DNA of 64,000 nt from Variovorax sp. OV700 (GTDB lineage Bacteria > Pseudomonadota > Gammaproteobacteria > Burkholderiales > Burkholderiaceae_C), in NCBI RefSeq assembly GCF_900099805.1, contig NZ_FNDR01000013.1, positions 62,001 through 126,000 of the forward strand, given 5' to 3'. Positions 17,242 through 24,979 of this stretch are shown one piece after another. The stretch's first letter is position 1. Every line of letters starts with the position of its first letter. The notes below the pieces were generated by a model, which was not told where the DNA came from, did not search any database, and saw only the letters and a list, made by a program, of their open reading frames with translations. The position numbers and the translations under genes are program-made.

Positions 17242-17711
17242 GGGGTGAATTTGATCTGCCCTTCGGGCAAGAGATAGAGAACCAGCGCGCGGCCTTGCGC
17301 CACGGTCGGACGGTGGGCGGTGCCGGGCCCGTAGACACACCAGCCCGCGGGCCGTCCGTCGAAGGTGGCGTCGGCGTTGCCCTCGAGCGGCATGATCAGG
17401 TCGATCTCGCCGTTCGGGTGGGTGTGATGCGGCCCGGCGATGTCCTGCATGTCGACCACGTCGACCGAAAACCGGTGCAGCGCATCGTCGGCCTTGAACA
17501 CGCGGCCATACTTGATGCCCCCGCCTTCGCGCTCGCACAGCCAGCCTTCGGCCACGCCGCCGATGCAGGCTTGGCGCAGCTGCTCGAAACGGGGGCTGCC
17601 AGCGCCATGGGTGGCATTGAGCCACTGGTCGAGCTGTTCGTCGAGCGGCCTGCCGGCAATTTCGGCGGTCAGGCCGGCGATCAACTGATGAAATGCTTCC
17701 TTGCTGGACAT
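17238..17711 (-). CDS. DUF4863 / 4-hydroxylaminobenzoate lyase-like protein
   Basis: A 157-residue protein with a helical N-terminus and a cupin-like C-terminus (PHHTHPNGEIDLIMPL, a His-rich metal-binding type strand, then GPGTAHRPTV). It matches my memory of the family that includes PnbB, 4-hydroxylaminobenzoate lyase. Members without nitroarene chemistry commonly sit in box clusters, where the role is unknown. The start MSSKEAF was preferred over an ATG 15 codons upstream because AGGAAG lies in front of it. It is the first gene of the minus-strand benzoate operon. Confidence 0.72.
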   Translation of the reverse strand: MSSKEAFHQLIAGLTAEIAGRPLDEQLDQWLNATHGAGSPRFEQLRQACIGGVAEGWLCEREGGGIKYGRVFKADDALHRFSVDVVDMQDIAGPHHTHPNGEIDLIMPLEGNADATFDGRPAGWCVYGPGTAHRPTVAQGRALVLYLLPEGQIKFTP

Positions 17712-17912
17712 TTGGCGGGCTTCCTTTGGGAGGCTGGCTGGCAGCGTTGGCGCCACAGCGAAACTTACGATCTACCTTGCAGGATTCGTGCGCGTGCAGT
17801 ATCTTGCTTGTGGTCGAACAATAAGCACCGAGACATCGGGTGTCAAGCAATATAGTGCATATACGGTGTTTACCCTGAGCGCGCACAATCCCGGCCAAGA
17901 ACGAGGACTTGC
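17712..17912. promoter_or_regulatory. Divergent control region of the minus-strand benzoate operon and boxR
   Basis: This 201-bp A/T-enriched region lies between the DUF4863/boxD/bclA operon and boxR. It carries four TGCA tetramers (17778, 17795, 17856, 17910). TGCA repeats are the reported core of operators of BzdR/BoxR-type regulators in Azoarcus. An A/T-rich patch around 17845-17865 (ATATAGTGCATATAC) is a likely promoter -10 zone. The assignment is by analogy and spacing only. Confidence 0.5.
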
Positions 17913-18857
17913 ATGAACGAGCATGTAGACGCGGTGCTGCCCGCCGCGCGCGACGGCAACCACGCCAGCAACGCCACCACGCCGGGAGAAGCCAGGAATC
18001 CATTGTTGGCCGCTTTGGGCGACCGCGTGCGCAACCTGCGCGCGCAGCGCGGCCTCACGCGCAAGGCGGTGGCGGTGTCGGCCGGCGTCTCGGAGCGGCA
18101 CCTTGCCAATCTCGAATACGGCATCGGCAATGCGTCGATCCTCGTGCTGCAGCAGGTGGCCGGTGCGCTGCACTGCTCGCTGGCCGAACTGGTCGGCGAC
18201 GTGACCACCAGTTCGCCCGAGTGGCTGCTGATCCGCGAGCTGCTCGAGCACCGCAGCGAGGCCGACCTGCGCCGCGTGCGCGTGGCGCTGGGCGAGTTGC
18301 TGGGCACGGCCTCGGTCGATCCGGCACGGCATCGGCGCATCGCGCTCGTGGGCCTGCGCGGCGCGGGCAAGTCGACACTGGGGCAGATGCTGGCAGAAGA
18401 CCTCGACGTGCCCTTCATCGAGCTGAGCCGCGAGATCGAAACGCTGGCGGGCTGCAGCGTGCGCGAGATTCACGACCTCTACGGCACCAACGCCTACCGC
18501 CGTTACGAACGCCGCGCGCTCGAAGAGGCCGTCCAGATCTACAGCGAAGTGGTCATTGCCACGCCGGGCGGTATCGTGTCCGACCCCGCCACCTTCAACG
18601 AGCTGCTCGCGCACTGCACCACCGTGTGGCTGCAGGCGGCGCCCGAAGAGCACATGGGCCGTGTGGCCGCCCAGGGTGACACCCGCCCGATGGCCGCCAG
18701 CAAGGAGGCCATGGAAGACCTGCGCCGCATTTTGAACGGCCGCGCGGCCTTCTATTCGAAGGCCGACCTGTCGGTCGATACCAGTGGCAAGACGCTGGCG
18801 CAAAGCTTCCAGGCGCTGCGCGCCGTCGCCCATCAGTCCATGCGCCCGGGCGCCTGA
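17913..18857 (+). CDS. boxR: BoxR/BzdR-type regulator (HTH plus shikimate-kinase-like domain)
   Basis: A 314-residue protein with an XRE-type helix-turn-helix (about residues 36-95) fused to a shikimate-kinase-like effector domain from about residue 140. An intact P-loop, GLRGAGKST, is at 147-155. This architecture is that of BzdR and BoxR, which bind benzoyl-CoA and repress benzoate catabolism genes until it accumulates. It lies between the two benzoate operons, divergent from one and directly upstream of boxC. The N-terminal 30 residues look disordered. Confidence 0.92.
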   Translation: MNEHVDAVLPAARDGNHASNATTPGEARNPLLAALGDRVRNLRAQRGLTRKAVAVSAGVSERHLANLEYGIGNASILVLQQVAGALHCSLAELVGDVTTSSPEWLLIRELLEHRSEADLRRVRVALGELLGTASVDPARHRRIALVGLRGAGKSTLGQMLAEDLDVPFIELSREIETLAGCSVREIHDLYGTNAYRRYERRALEEAVQIYSEVVIATPGGIVSDPATFNELLAHCTTVWLQAAPEEHMGRVAAQGDTRPMAASKEAMEDLRRILNGRAAFYSKADLSVDTSGKTLAQSFQALRAVAHQSMRPGA

Positions 18858-18888
18858 TCTGCTGATTTGAAAAAAAGCAATTCAGGCA

Positions 18889-18917
18889 TTGACTTGCCTG
18901 TTCGCATGCAGCATGAT
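18889..18917 (+). promoter_or_regulatory. Predicted sigma-70 promoter of boxCBA
   Basis: TTGACT (18889-18894), 17-nt spacer, CATGAT (18912-18917). It lies 68-96 bp upstream of the boxC start and its -10 is inside the TGCA palindrome. Predicted by eye. Confidence 0.45.
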
Positions 18918-18922
18918 GCATG
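18905..18922. promoter_or_regulatory. Candidate BoxR operator upstream of boxC
   Basis: A perfect inverted repeat, CATGCA-N6-TGCATG. Two more TGCA tetramers follow at 18940 and 18958. The palindrome overlaps the predicted -10, so a bound protein would block transcription of boxCBA. The TGCA core agrees with reported BzdR/BoxR sites; binding is inferred. Confidence 0.6.
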
Positions 18923-18984
18923 TCATCGGAACCAGAATATGCATTATTCTTCCGGTTTGCATCTGGCCCACAGGAGACTTCCGT

Positions 18985-20661
18985 ATGACCGAGACCACGA
19001 CCCTTCAGGCGCCCCCGCGCGTCGACTACCGCATCGAACCCACGCAATACAAGCACTGGAAGCTCAGCTTCGAAGGCTCGGTAGCGCGCCTGGTGCTCGA
19101 CATCGCGGAAGACGGCGGCATTCGCCCCGGCTACAAGCTCAAGCTCAACAGCTACGACCTGGGCGTGGACATCGAGCTGAACGACGCGCTCAACCGCGTG
19201 CGCTTCGAGCACCCTGAAGTGCGCAGCGTGATCGTCACCAGCGGCAAGGACCGCATCTTCTGTTCGGGCGCCAACATCTTCATGCTGGGTGTGTCGAGCC
19301 ACGCATGGAAGGTGAACTTTTGCAAGTTCACCAACGAGACGCGCAACGGCATCGAAGACACGTCGAAGCACTCGGGCCTGAAGTTCATTGCGGCCGTGAA
19401 TGGCGCCTGCGCCGGCGGGGGCTACGAGCTGGCATTGGCCTGCGACGAAATCCTGCTGGTGGACGACCGCTCCTCGGCCGTGTCGCTGCCCGAAGTGCCG
19501 CTGCTCGGCGTGCTGCCCGGCACCGGTGGCCTCACCCGCGTGACCGACAAGCGCCACGTGCGCCATGACCTCGCCGACATCTTCTGCACCAGCGTCGAAG
19601 GCGTGCGCGGCCAGCGCGCGGTCGAGTGGCGCCTGGTCGATGCGGTGGCCAAGCCGGCGCAATTTGCCGCCGCCGTGCAGGAGCGCGCCGCACAGCTCGC
19701 CGCCGGCAGCGATCGCCCCGCGGGCGGCAAGGGCGTGGCGCTGACCCGCCTGGAGCGCACGGAAACCGCCGACAGCCTCAGCTATTCGCACGTCGACATC
19801 CAGATCGACCGCAGCAAGCGCACCGCCACCATCACCATCAAGGCGCCCACCGGCGCGCAGCCCGCGGACATTGCCGCCATCGAAGCGGCCGCTGCCGCGT
19901 GGTGGCCGCTCGCAATGTGCCGCCAGCTCGACGACGCCATCCTGAACCTGCGCACCAACGAGCTCGACATCGGCACTTGGCTGCTCAAGACCGAAGGCGA
20001 CGCAGAGGCCGTGCTCGCATCGGACGCTGTGATGCTCGCCAACAAGGACCACTGGCTGGTGCGCGAAACCATCGGCGCGCTGCGCCGCACGCTGGCGCGC
20101 CTGGACGTGTCGTCGCGCAGCCTGTTCGCGCTGGTCGAGGCGGGTTCCTGCTTTGCCGGCACGCTGGCCGAGGTCGCATTTGCGGCCGACCGAACCTACA
20201 TGCTGGCACTGCCCGACGATGCCGCGCGCGCACCAAAGCTCGTGCTGAATGAATTCAACTTCGGCTTCTTCCCGATGGTGAACGACCAGAGCCGCCTGCA
20301 GCGCCGCTTCTATGAAGAAGCCGCACCGCTCGACGCCGCCCGCGCAGCCGCCGGCAAGCCGCTCGATGCCGACGAGGCACTGAAGCTCGGCCTCGTCACC
20401 GCCGCGCCAGACGACATCGACTGGGAAGACGAGATCCGCATCGCCATTGAAGAGCGCGCCGCCATGTCGCCCGATGCACTCACCGGCCTGGAAGCCAACC
20501 TGCGCTTCGCCAGCAAGGAGAACATGGCCACCCGCATCTTCGGCCGGCTCACCGCCTGGCAGAACTGGATCTTCAACCGCCCCAACGCCGTCGGCGAAAA
20601 GGGTGCGCTGAAGGTCTACGGCACCGGCGAGAAAGCCGGCTTCGATTTGAACCGCGTCTGA
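18985..20661 (+). CDS. boxC: 2,3-epoxybenzoyl-CoA dihydrolase (BoxC)
   Basis: A 558-residue enzyme with two crotonase-like halves. The oxyanion-type segments are TSGKDRIFCSGANIFML near residue 90 and GACAGGGYELALACD near residue 140. BoxC opens the epoxide ring of 2,3-epoxybenzoyl-CoA with two waters, releasing formate and 3,4-dehydroadipyl-CoA semialdehyde. The start MTETTTLQ is preceded by AGGAG. It is the first gene of boxCBA and lies 127 bp downstream of boxR with its own predicted promoter. Confidence 0.94.
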   Translation: MTETTTLQAPPRVDYRIEPTQYKHWKLSFEGSVARLVLDIAEDGGIRPGYKLKLNSYDLGVDIELNDALNRVRFEHPEVRSVIVTSGKDRIFCSGANIFMLGVSSHAWKVNFCKFTNETRNGIEDTSKHSGLKFIAAVNGACAGGGYELALACDEILLVDDRSSAVSLPEVPLLGVLPGTGGLTRVTDKRHVRHDLADIFCTSVEGVRGQRAVEWRLVDAVAKPAQFAAAVQERAAQLAAGSDRPAGGKGVALTRLERTETADSLSYSHVDIQIDRSKRTATITIKAPTGAQPADIAAIEAAAAAWWPLAMCRQLDDAILNLRTNELDIGTWLLKTEGDAEAVLASDAVMLANKDHWLVRETIGALRRTLARLDVSSRSLFALVEAGSCFAGTLAEVAFAADRTYMLALPDDAARAPKLVLNEFNFGFFPMVNDQSRLQRRFYEEAAPLDAARAAAGKPLDADEALKLGLVTAAPDDIDWEDEIRIAIEERAAMSPDALTGLEANLRFASKENMATRIFGRLTAWQNWIFNRPNAVGEKGALKVYGTGEKAGFDLNRV

Positions 20662-20696
20662 CGAAACCGCAGTCCCGCACAACCCAAGGAACAACG

Positions 20697-22124
20697 ATGA
20701 GCACGATCAACTACAGCGAGAAGATCCCCAACAACGTCAACCTCGGCGAGGACCGCACGCTGCAGCGCGCGCTCGAAGGCTGGCAGCCCAACTTCATCAA
20801 CTGGTGGGACGACGTGGGCCCCGAGGGATCGACCAATCACGAGGTGTACCTGCGCACGGCGGTGAGCGTCGATCCGCAGGGCTGGGCGCAGTTCGGCCAC
20901 GTGAAGATGCGCGACTACCGCTGGGGCATTTTCCTGAACCCGGGCGATGCCAACCGCGAAATCCACTTCGGCGACCACAAGGGTGAGAAGGCCTGGCAGG
21001 ACGTGCCCGGTGAACACCGCGCCAACCTGCGCCGCATCATCGTGACACAGGGCGACACCGAACCCGCATCGGTCGAGCAGCAGCGCCACCTGGGCCTGAC
21101 TGCGCCGAGCATGTATGACCTGCGCAACCTGTTCCAGATCAACGTGGAAGAAGGCCGCCACCTGTGGGCCATGGTCTACCTGCTGCACAAGCACTTCGGC
21201 CGCGACGGCCGCGAGGAAGCCGAGGCGCTGTTGCAGCGCACCTCGGGCGACGTGGACAACCCGCGCATCCTGGGCGCCTTCAACGAGAAGACGCCCGACT
21301 GGCTCGCGTTCTTCATGTTCACCTACTTCACCGACCGCGACGGCAAGTTCCAGCTGGCCGCGTTGGCCGAGAGCGCATTCGATCCGCTCGCGCGCACCAC
21401 GAAGTTCATGCTGACCGAAGAAGCGCACCACATGTTCGTGGGCGAAAGCGGCGTCTCGCGCGTCCTGGCGCGCACCGCGCAGGTCATGAACGAGCTCAAG
21501 ACCGACGACGCGCAGAAGGTGCGCGCCGCCGGCGCCATCGACCTGGGCACCATCCAGCGCTACCTGAACTTCCACTACAGCGTGACCATCGACCTGTTCG
21601 GCGCCGACCAGTCGAGCAACGCCGCCATTTTCTACAGCTCGGGCCTGAAGGGCCGCTACGAAGAAGGCAAGCGCGGCGACGACCACGTGCTCAAGGGCCA
21701 GACCTACAAGGTGCTCGAGGTGAAGGACGGCCAGCTCCTGGAGAAGGACGTGCCGATGCTCAACGCGCTCAACGAAGTGCTGCGCGACGACTTCATCAAG
21801 GACTCCGTGGCCGGCGTGGGCCGCTGGAACAAGGTGCTCGAGAAGGCCGGCATCCCGACCCGCCTGACGGTGCCGCACAAGGCCTTCAACCGCCAGATCG
21901 GCGCGCTCGCCGGCATCAAGATGTCGCCTGAAGGCCGCGTGGTGAACGAAGTCGAATGGGCCGCCAAGAGGGACGAATGGCTGCCGAGCGCCGAAGACTT
22001 CGCTTTCGTGGCATCGTTGATGGGCCGCGTGGTGGAGCCGGGCAAGTTCGCTGGCTGGATCTCGCCGCCGGTGATGGGGATCAACCGCCAGCCGGTCGAT
22101 TTCGAGTACGTGCGTTTCGGTTGA
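20697..22124 (+). CDS. boxB: Benzoyl-CoA 2,3-epoxidase subunit B (BoxB)
   Basis: A 475-residue class I di-iron oxygenase. The iron-binding ExxH motifs are at about 152-155 (EGRH) and 241-245 (EEAHH). It inserts one oxygen atom of O2 into benzoyl-CoA to give the 2,3-epoxide, taking electrons from BoxA. Length and motifs match the Azoarcus evansii enzyme. It follows boxC by 35 bp and is separated from boxA by a 133-bp gap with a palindromic repeat. Confidence 0.95.
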   Translation: MSTINYSEKIPNNVNLGEDRTLQRALEGWQPNFINWWDDVGPEGSTNHEVYLRTAVSVDPQGWAQFGHVKMRDYRWGIFLNPGDANREIHFGDHKGEKAWQDVPGEHRANLRRIIVTQGDTEPASVEQQRHLGLTAPSMYDLRNLFQINVEEGRHLWAMVYLLHKHFGRDGREEAEALLQRTSGDVDNPRILGAFNEKTPDWLAFFMFTYFTDRDGKFQLAALAESAFDPLARTTKFMLTEEAHHMFVGESGVSRVLARTAQVMNELKTDDAQKVRAAGAIDLGTIQRYLNFHYSVTIDLFGADQSSNAAIFYSSGLKGRYEEGKRGDDHVLKGQTYKVLEVKDGQLLEKDVPMLNALNEVLRDDFIKDSVAGVGRWNKVLEKAGIPTRLTVPHKAFNRQIGALAGIKMSPEGRVVNEVEWAAKRDEWLPSAEDFAFVASLMGRVVEPGKFAGWISPPVMGINRQPVDFEYVRFG

Positions 22125-22141
22125 TTGGTATTTGGGTATTG

Positions 22142-22245
22142 CTCCTTCCCCCCTCTGGGGGAAGGCTGGGATGGGGGCAACAGCGGCGTGACCACGACAA
22201 GTGCCGCGTGCCCCCACCCAACCCTCCCCCAGAGGGGGAGGGCTC
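22142..22245. repeat. Intergenic palindromic repeat, C/G-rich family, copy C
   Basis: Arms 22142-22179 and about 22209-22245 are inverted relative to each other and share the pattern of copies A and B. The centre is unrelated. It lies between boxB and boxA on the plus-strand transcript, whereas copies A and B lie in a minus-strand operon. Confidence 0.85.
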
Positions 22246-22257
22246 TAGGAGAACATC

Positions 22258-23550
22258 ATGGACATGGCCGTTGAAGCCGGAGTGATCAAGCAGCACCTGA
22301 TCGACCCCGAGATCTGCATTCGCTGCAATACCTGCGAGGCCACCTGCCCCGTCAACGCGATCACGCACGACGACAACAACTACGTCGTGCGGGCCGACGT
22401 CTGCAATGGCTGCATGGCCTGCATCTCGCCGTGCCCCACGGGCTCGATCGACAACTGGCGCACGATGCCCCTGGTGCGCGCCTACTCGATCGAAGAGCAG
22501 CTCACCTGGGAGTCGCTGCCAGCCGAACTCTCGCCCGAAGAGCTCGAAGCCGCGGGCGTGTCCGCCGAAGCGGCTGGCGATGCGGCAGCCGCCGTGCCCG
22601 CACAGACCCAGGCGCAAGCCCAGGCCGCGGTCGAATCCGTCGAGCCGGTTTTCAACTCGGCGCAATACGGCGCCACCGTGCCCCCGTGGTCGGCCGCGCA
22701 CGCCTACACCAACCTGTTTGCGCCCAAGGCGCCGACAACCGCCACCGTGGTCGGCAACTTCAACTGCACCGAGGCGGGCTTCGACAGCGAGACGCACCAT
22801 ATCGTGCTCGACTTCAGCGTGGTGCCGTTCCCGGTGCTCGAAGGCCAATCGATCGGCATCGTTCCGCCGGGTGTCGATGCCATTGGCAAGCGCCACCATG
22901 CGCGCCAGTATTCGGTCGCCAGCCCGCGCAACGGCGAGCGGCCCGGCTACAACAACGTGTCGCTCACGGTGAAGCGCGTGACCGAAGACCACCAGGGCGA
23001 TCCGGTGCGCGGCGTGTGCTCCAACTACGTGTGCGACCTGAAGGTGGGCGACACGGTGCAGGTGGTCGGACCCTTCGGTTCGTCGTTCCTGATGCCGAAC
23101 CATCCCAAGTCGCACATCGTGATGATCTGCACCGGCACCGGCAGCGCGCCCATGCGCGCCATGACCGAATGGCGCCGGCGCCTGCGCAAGAGCGGCAAGT
23201 TCGAAGGCGGCAAGCTCATGCTGTTCTTCGGCGCGCGCACCCAGCAGGAGCTACCGTACTTCGGTCCGCTGCAATCGCTGCCGAAAGACTTCATCGACAT
23301 CAACCTCGCGTTCTCGCGCACGCCCAACCAGCCCAAACGCTACGTGCAGGACCTGATGCGCGAACGTGCCGCCGACCTGGCCGCGCTGCTGAAAGACGGC
23401 GCAAGCCACTTCTACGTGTGCGGCCTCAAGAGCATGGAAGAAGGCGTGGTGCTCGCTTTGCGCGATGTCGCCAAGGAAGCCGGGCTCGACTGGGACACAG
23501 TCGGTGCCGCATTGAAGCGCGAAGGCCGCCTGCACCTCGAAACGTACTAA
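22258..23550 (+). CDS. boxA: Benzoyl-CoA epoxidase reductase component (BoxA)
   Basis: A 430-residue reductase. Two [4Fe-4S] ferredoxin motifs, CxxCxxCxxxCP, use Cys20/23/26/30 and Cys49/52/55/59. An Ala/Gln-rich linker (about 95-130) follows, then an FNR-like FAD/NADPH module (HARQYSVASPR FAD-binding segment, ICTGTGSAPMRAM nucleotide segment, YVCGLKSMEEG near the end). It passes electrons from NADPH to BoxB. The fusion order is typical of BoxA. Confidence 0.95.
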   Translation: MDMAVEAGVIKQHLIDPEICIRCNTCEATCPVNAITHDDNNYVVRADVCNGCMACISPCPTGSIDNWRTMPLVRAYSIEEQLTWESLPAELSPEELEAAGVSAEAAGDAAAAVPAQTQAQAQAAVESVEPVFNSAQYGATVPPWSAAHAYTNLFAPKAPTTATVVGNFNCTEAGFDSETHHIVLDFSVVPFPVLEGQSIGIVPPGVDAIGKRHHARQYSVASPRNGERPGYNNVSLTVKRVTEDHQGDPVRGVCSNYVCDLKVGDTVQVVGPFGSSFLMPNHPKSHIVMICTGTGSAPMRAMTEWRRRLRKSGKFEGGKLMLFFGARTQQELPYFGPLQSLPKDFIDINLAFSRTPNQPKRYVQDLMRERAADLAALLKDGASHFYVCGLKSMEEGVVLALRDVAKEAGLDWDTVGAALKREGRLHLETY

Positions 23551-23560
23551 GCTGCGGCGA

Positions 23561-24004
23561 ATGAAGTTCGCCGACTTCCACGCCGGCCAGGTCATCGAGG
23601 CCGGGCCCTATGTCGTTTCCGAAACGGAACTGATCGGGTTCGCGCAAGCCTACGACCCGCAGTGGTTCCACACCGATCCCGTCGCCGCGGCGGACAGCGC
23701 CTTTGGCGGACTGATCGCGAGCGGCTGGCACACCTGTTCGATCGCGATGCGCCTCGTGGTCGATGCCGCGCTCGAAGGGTCCGAGTCGTTCGCGTCGCCG
23801 GGGCTCGAGCATGTGCGCTGGCCCCATCCGGTGCGGCCCGGCGATGCCTTGCGGCTGGTGGCCGATGTCATCGAGGCGCGGCGCTCGGAAAAGCGTCCCA
23901 CGCTCGGCATCCTGCGCTGGCGCTGGCGGCTCTTCAATCAGCGCGAACTCATGGTGCTCGATGTGGAAGTCACGAGCCTGTTCAGGCTAGAGCCGCTCGG
24001 CTGA
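23561..24004 (+). CDS. MaoC-like hot-dog dehydratase
   Basis: A 147-residue MaoC/NodN-type hot-dog protein. The hydratase motif includes the catalytic pair region FAQAYDPQWFHTDP (Asp and His) and GGLIASGWHT. These proteins hydrate enoyl-CoA esters, usually R-specifically. It starts 10 bp after boxA and is likely cotranscribed. A role in hydrating the dehydroadipyl-CoA intermediate is possible, but no isomerase or thiolase for the lower pathway is in the window. Confidence 0.8.
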   Translation: MKFADFHAGQVIEAGPYVVSETELIGFAQAYDPQWFHTDPVAAADSAFGGLIASGWHTCSIAMRLVVDAALEGSESFASPGLEHVRWPHPVRPGDALRLVADVIEARRSEKRPTLGILRWRWRLFNQRELMVLDVEVTSLFRLEPLG

Positions 24005-24019
24005 TTCGCCGAACAAAAA

Positions 24020-24051
24020 GAAGCCCGCAACGCGCGGGCGCTGCGGGCTTC
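24020..24051 (-). terminator. Rho-independent terminator of the Gly/Ala-rich protein gene
   Basis: A perfect 10-bp stem, GAAGCCCGCA/TGCGGGCTTC, with a GC-rich loop. On the minus strand it is followed by a T-run (CTTTTTG). It lies 24 bp past the stop of the minus-strand gene and may also slow plus-strand transcription past the MaoC gene. Confidence 0.8.
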
Positions 24052-24075
24052 ATGGGACTTTACGGCCCAAGCGTG

Positions 24076-24600
24076 TTACTTCGTGACGTCGACGGCGCCC
24101 GAGCCCTTGGCCTTGCCGCTGGCTTTCACGCCGGCACCCGAAGGCTTCACCGCGCCGCCGGCCGAGCCTACGGCGCCGGTCGCGCTGTTCAGCGTGCCGC
24201 CCACGGTATTGGTGACGCCGCCTGCCGCATTGGTGGCGCCGCCGACGGCGCCCGTCGCACCGCTCACAGCCCCGGTGGCACCGCCGACGGTATCGGTCGC
24301 TTTGCCCACCGCACCCGTTGCACCGCCCACCACACCGCCGAGCGTGTTGCCCAGGCCGCCCGCTGCACCGCCGGCATTTCCGCCAGTGGAGGTGGACGTG
24401 CCGGCCGTTGCGGCAATTCCCGCCCCTGCACCTGCACTGCCCTGGGCCGGTGCGGTCTTGACGGCACCCGAGGTGTTGACATCGGCATTCACGCCCACGC
24501 CGACGCCCACGCCTTGTGCCTGTGCGAAGCCGCTCATGGCGAGAAGGCCTGCGAGCAAGGCGCCGACGACGATGGACTTGTGTTGTTGTTGCTGCTTCAT
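24076..24600 (-). CDS. Exported Gly/Ala-rich low-complexity protein
   Basis: A 174-residue protein with a Gln-rich start, a clear signal peptide (GALLAGLLAMSGFAQAQ), and a mature part made almost only of Gly, Ala, Thr, Val and Ser. Short imperfect repeats of the type GGATGAV run from about residue 75 to 145 (GGATGAVGKATDTVGG and relatives). The tail is Lys-rich. No enzyme domain is visible. A cell-surface or periplasmic structural role is possible; I do not recognise the family. It has its own terminator and is monocistronic. Confidence 0.72.
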   Translation of the reverse strand: MKQQQQHKSIVVGALLAGLLAMSGFAQAQGVGVGVGVNADVNTSGAVKTAPAQGSAGAGAGIAATAGTSTSTGGNAGGAAGGLGNTLGGVVGGATGAVGKATDTVGGATGAVSGATGAVGGATNAAGGVTNTVGGTLNSATGAVGSAGGAVKPSGAGVKASGKAKGSGAVDVTK

Positions 24601-24825
24601 AGGTGACTTTTCCTTTCGTTTGAAGATGGCCGGTGATCGGCCCGAACCGGCTTGGGGCCAGTTCGGTCGCTACCGTCGCGGGCCGCTCCTATGTCGCCAT
24701 GTGCGAGATGGCCGCTCGCTGGTGTGGGACCTCTCCGTCGTCGGAAACCGGGTCTCGTGCGTTAGGGCCGCGGCTCTTGGTGGTGTTCGAAACGCGACCG
24801 CTCAAAACAGCCCCAAAAATCCCTC

Positions 24826-24831
24826 TATAAT
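24826..24831 (+). promoter_or_regulatory. -10 element for the tRNA-Gly gene
   Basis: A perfect TATAAT, 14 bp before the tRNA. No good -35 was found at 16-18 bp spacing. The 245-bp region 24601-24845 otherwise holds no gene that I can see. Confidence 0.5.
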
Positions 24832-24845
24832 TCGACTCCTGAAAT

Positions 24846-24921
24846 GCGGGAATAGCTCAGTTGGTAGAGCGCAACCTTGCCAAGGTTGAGGTCGAGAGTT
24901 CGAGACTCTTTTCCCGCTCCA
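24846..24921 (+). tRNA. tRNA-Gly (anticodon GCC)
   Basis: A complete cloverleaf. The acceptor stem is GCGGGAA/TTCCCGC with discriminator T and encoded CCA. The D-arm is GCTC..GAGC, the anticodon stem is CAACC/GGTTG with loop TTGCCAA, and the T-arm has TTCGAGA. The anticodon GCC reads glycine GGC/GGT codons. A hairpin terminator follows 11 bp later. Confidence 0.97.
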
Positions 24922-24931
24922 CATTTCATGC

Positions 24932-24958
24932 AAAAGGCCACCTCACCGGTGGCCTTTT
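24932..24958. terminator. Terminator between tRNA-Gly and fumarylacetoacetase
   Basis: An 11-bp perfect stem, AAAAGGCCACC/GGTGGCCTTTT, with a 5-nt loop. The A/T ends mean it can work in both directions: downstream of the tRNA on the plus strand and of the fahA operon on the minus strand. Confidence 0.85.
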
Positions 24959-24979
24959 CTTTTGGTCGCTGCGAATTGT

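Noticed and set aside
18595..20694. A 699-codon open frame on the minus strand
   Set aside because: Antisense to boxR and boxC, both with clear motifs; composition is that of a reverse-strand shadow.
24076..24600. Repeated short DNA units in the Gly/Ala-rich gene as a CRISPR array or tandem repeat
   Set aside because: Units are 15-24 bp, imperfect, in frame and without spacers; they follow codon repeats of a low-complexity protein.
24846..24958. tRNA-Gly as an attachment site of an integrated element
   Set aside because: No integrase, no repeated tRNA 3' end and no change of gene type on either side.
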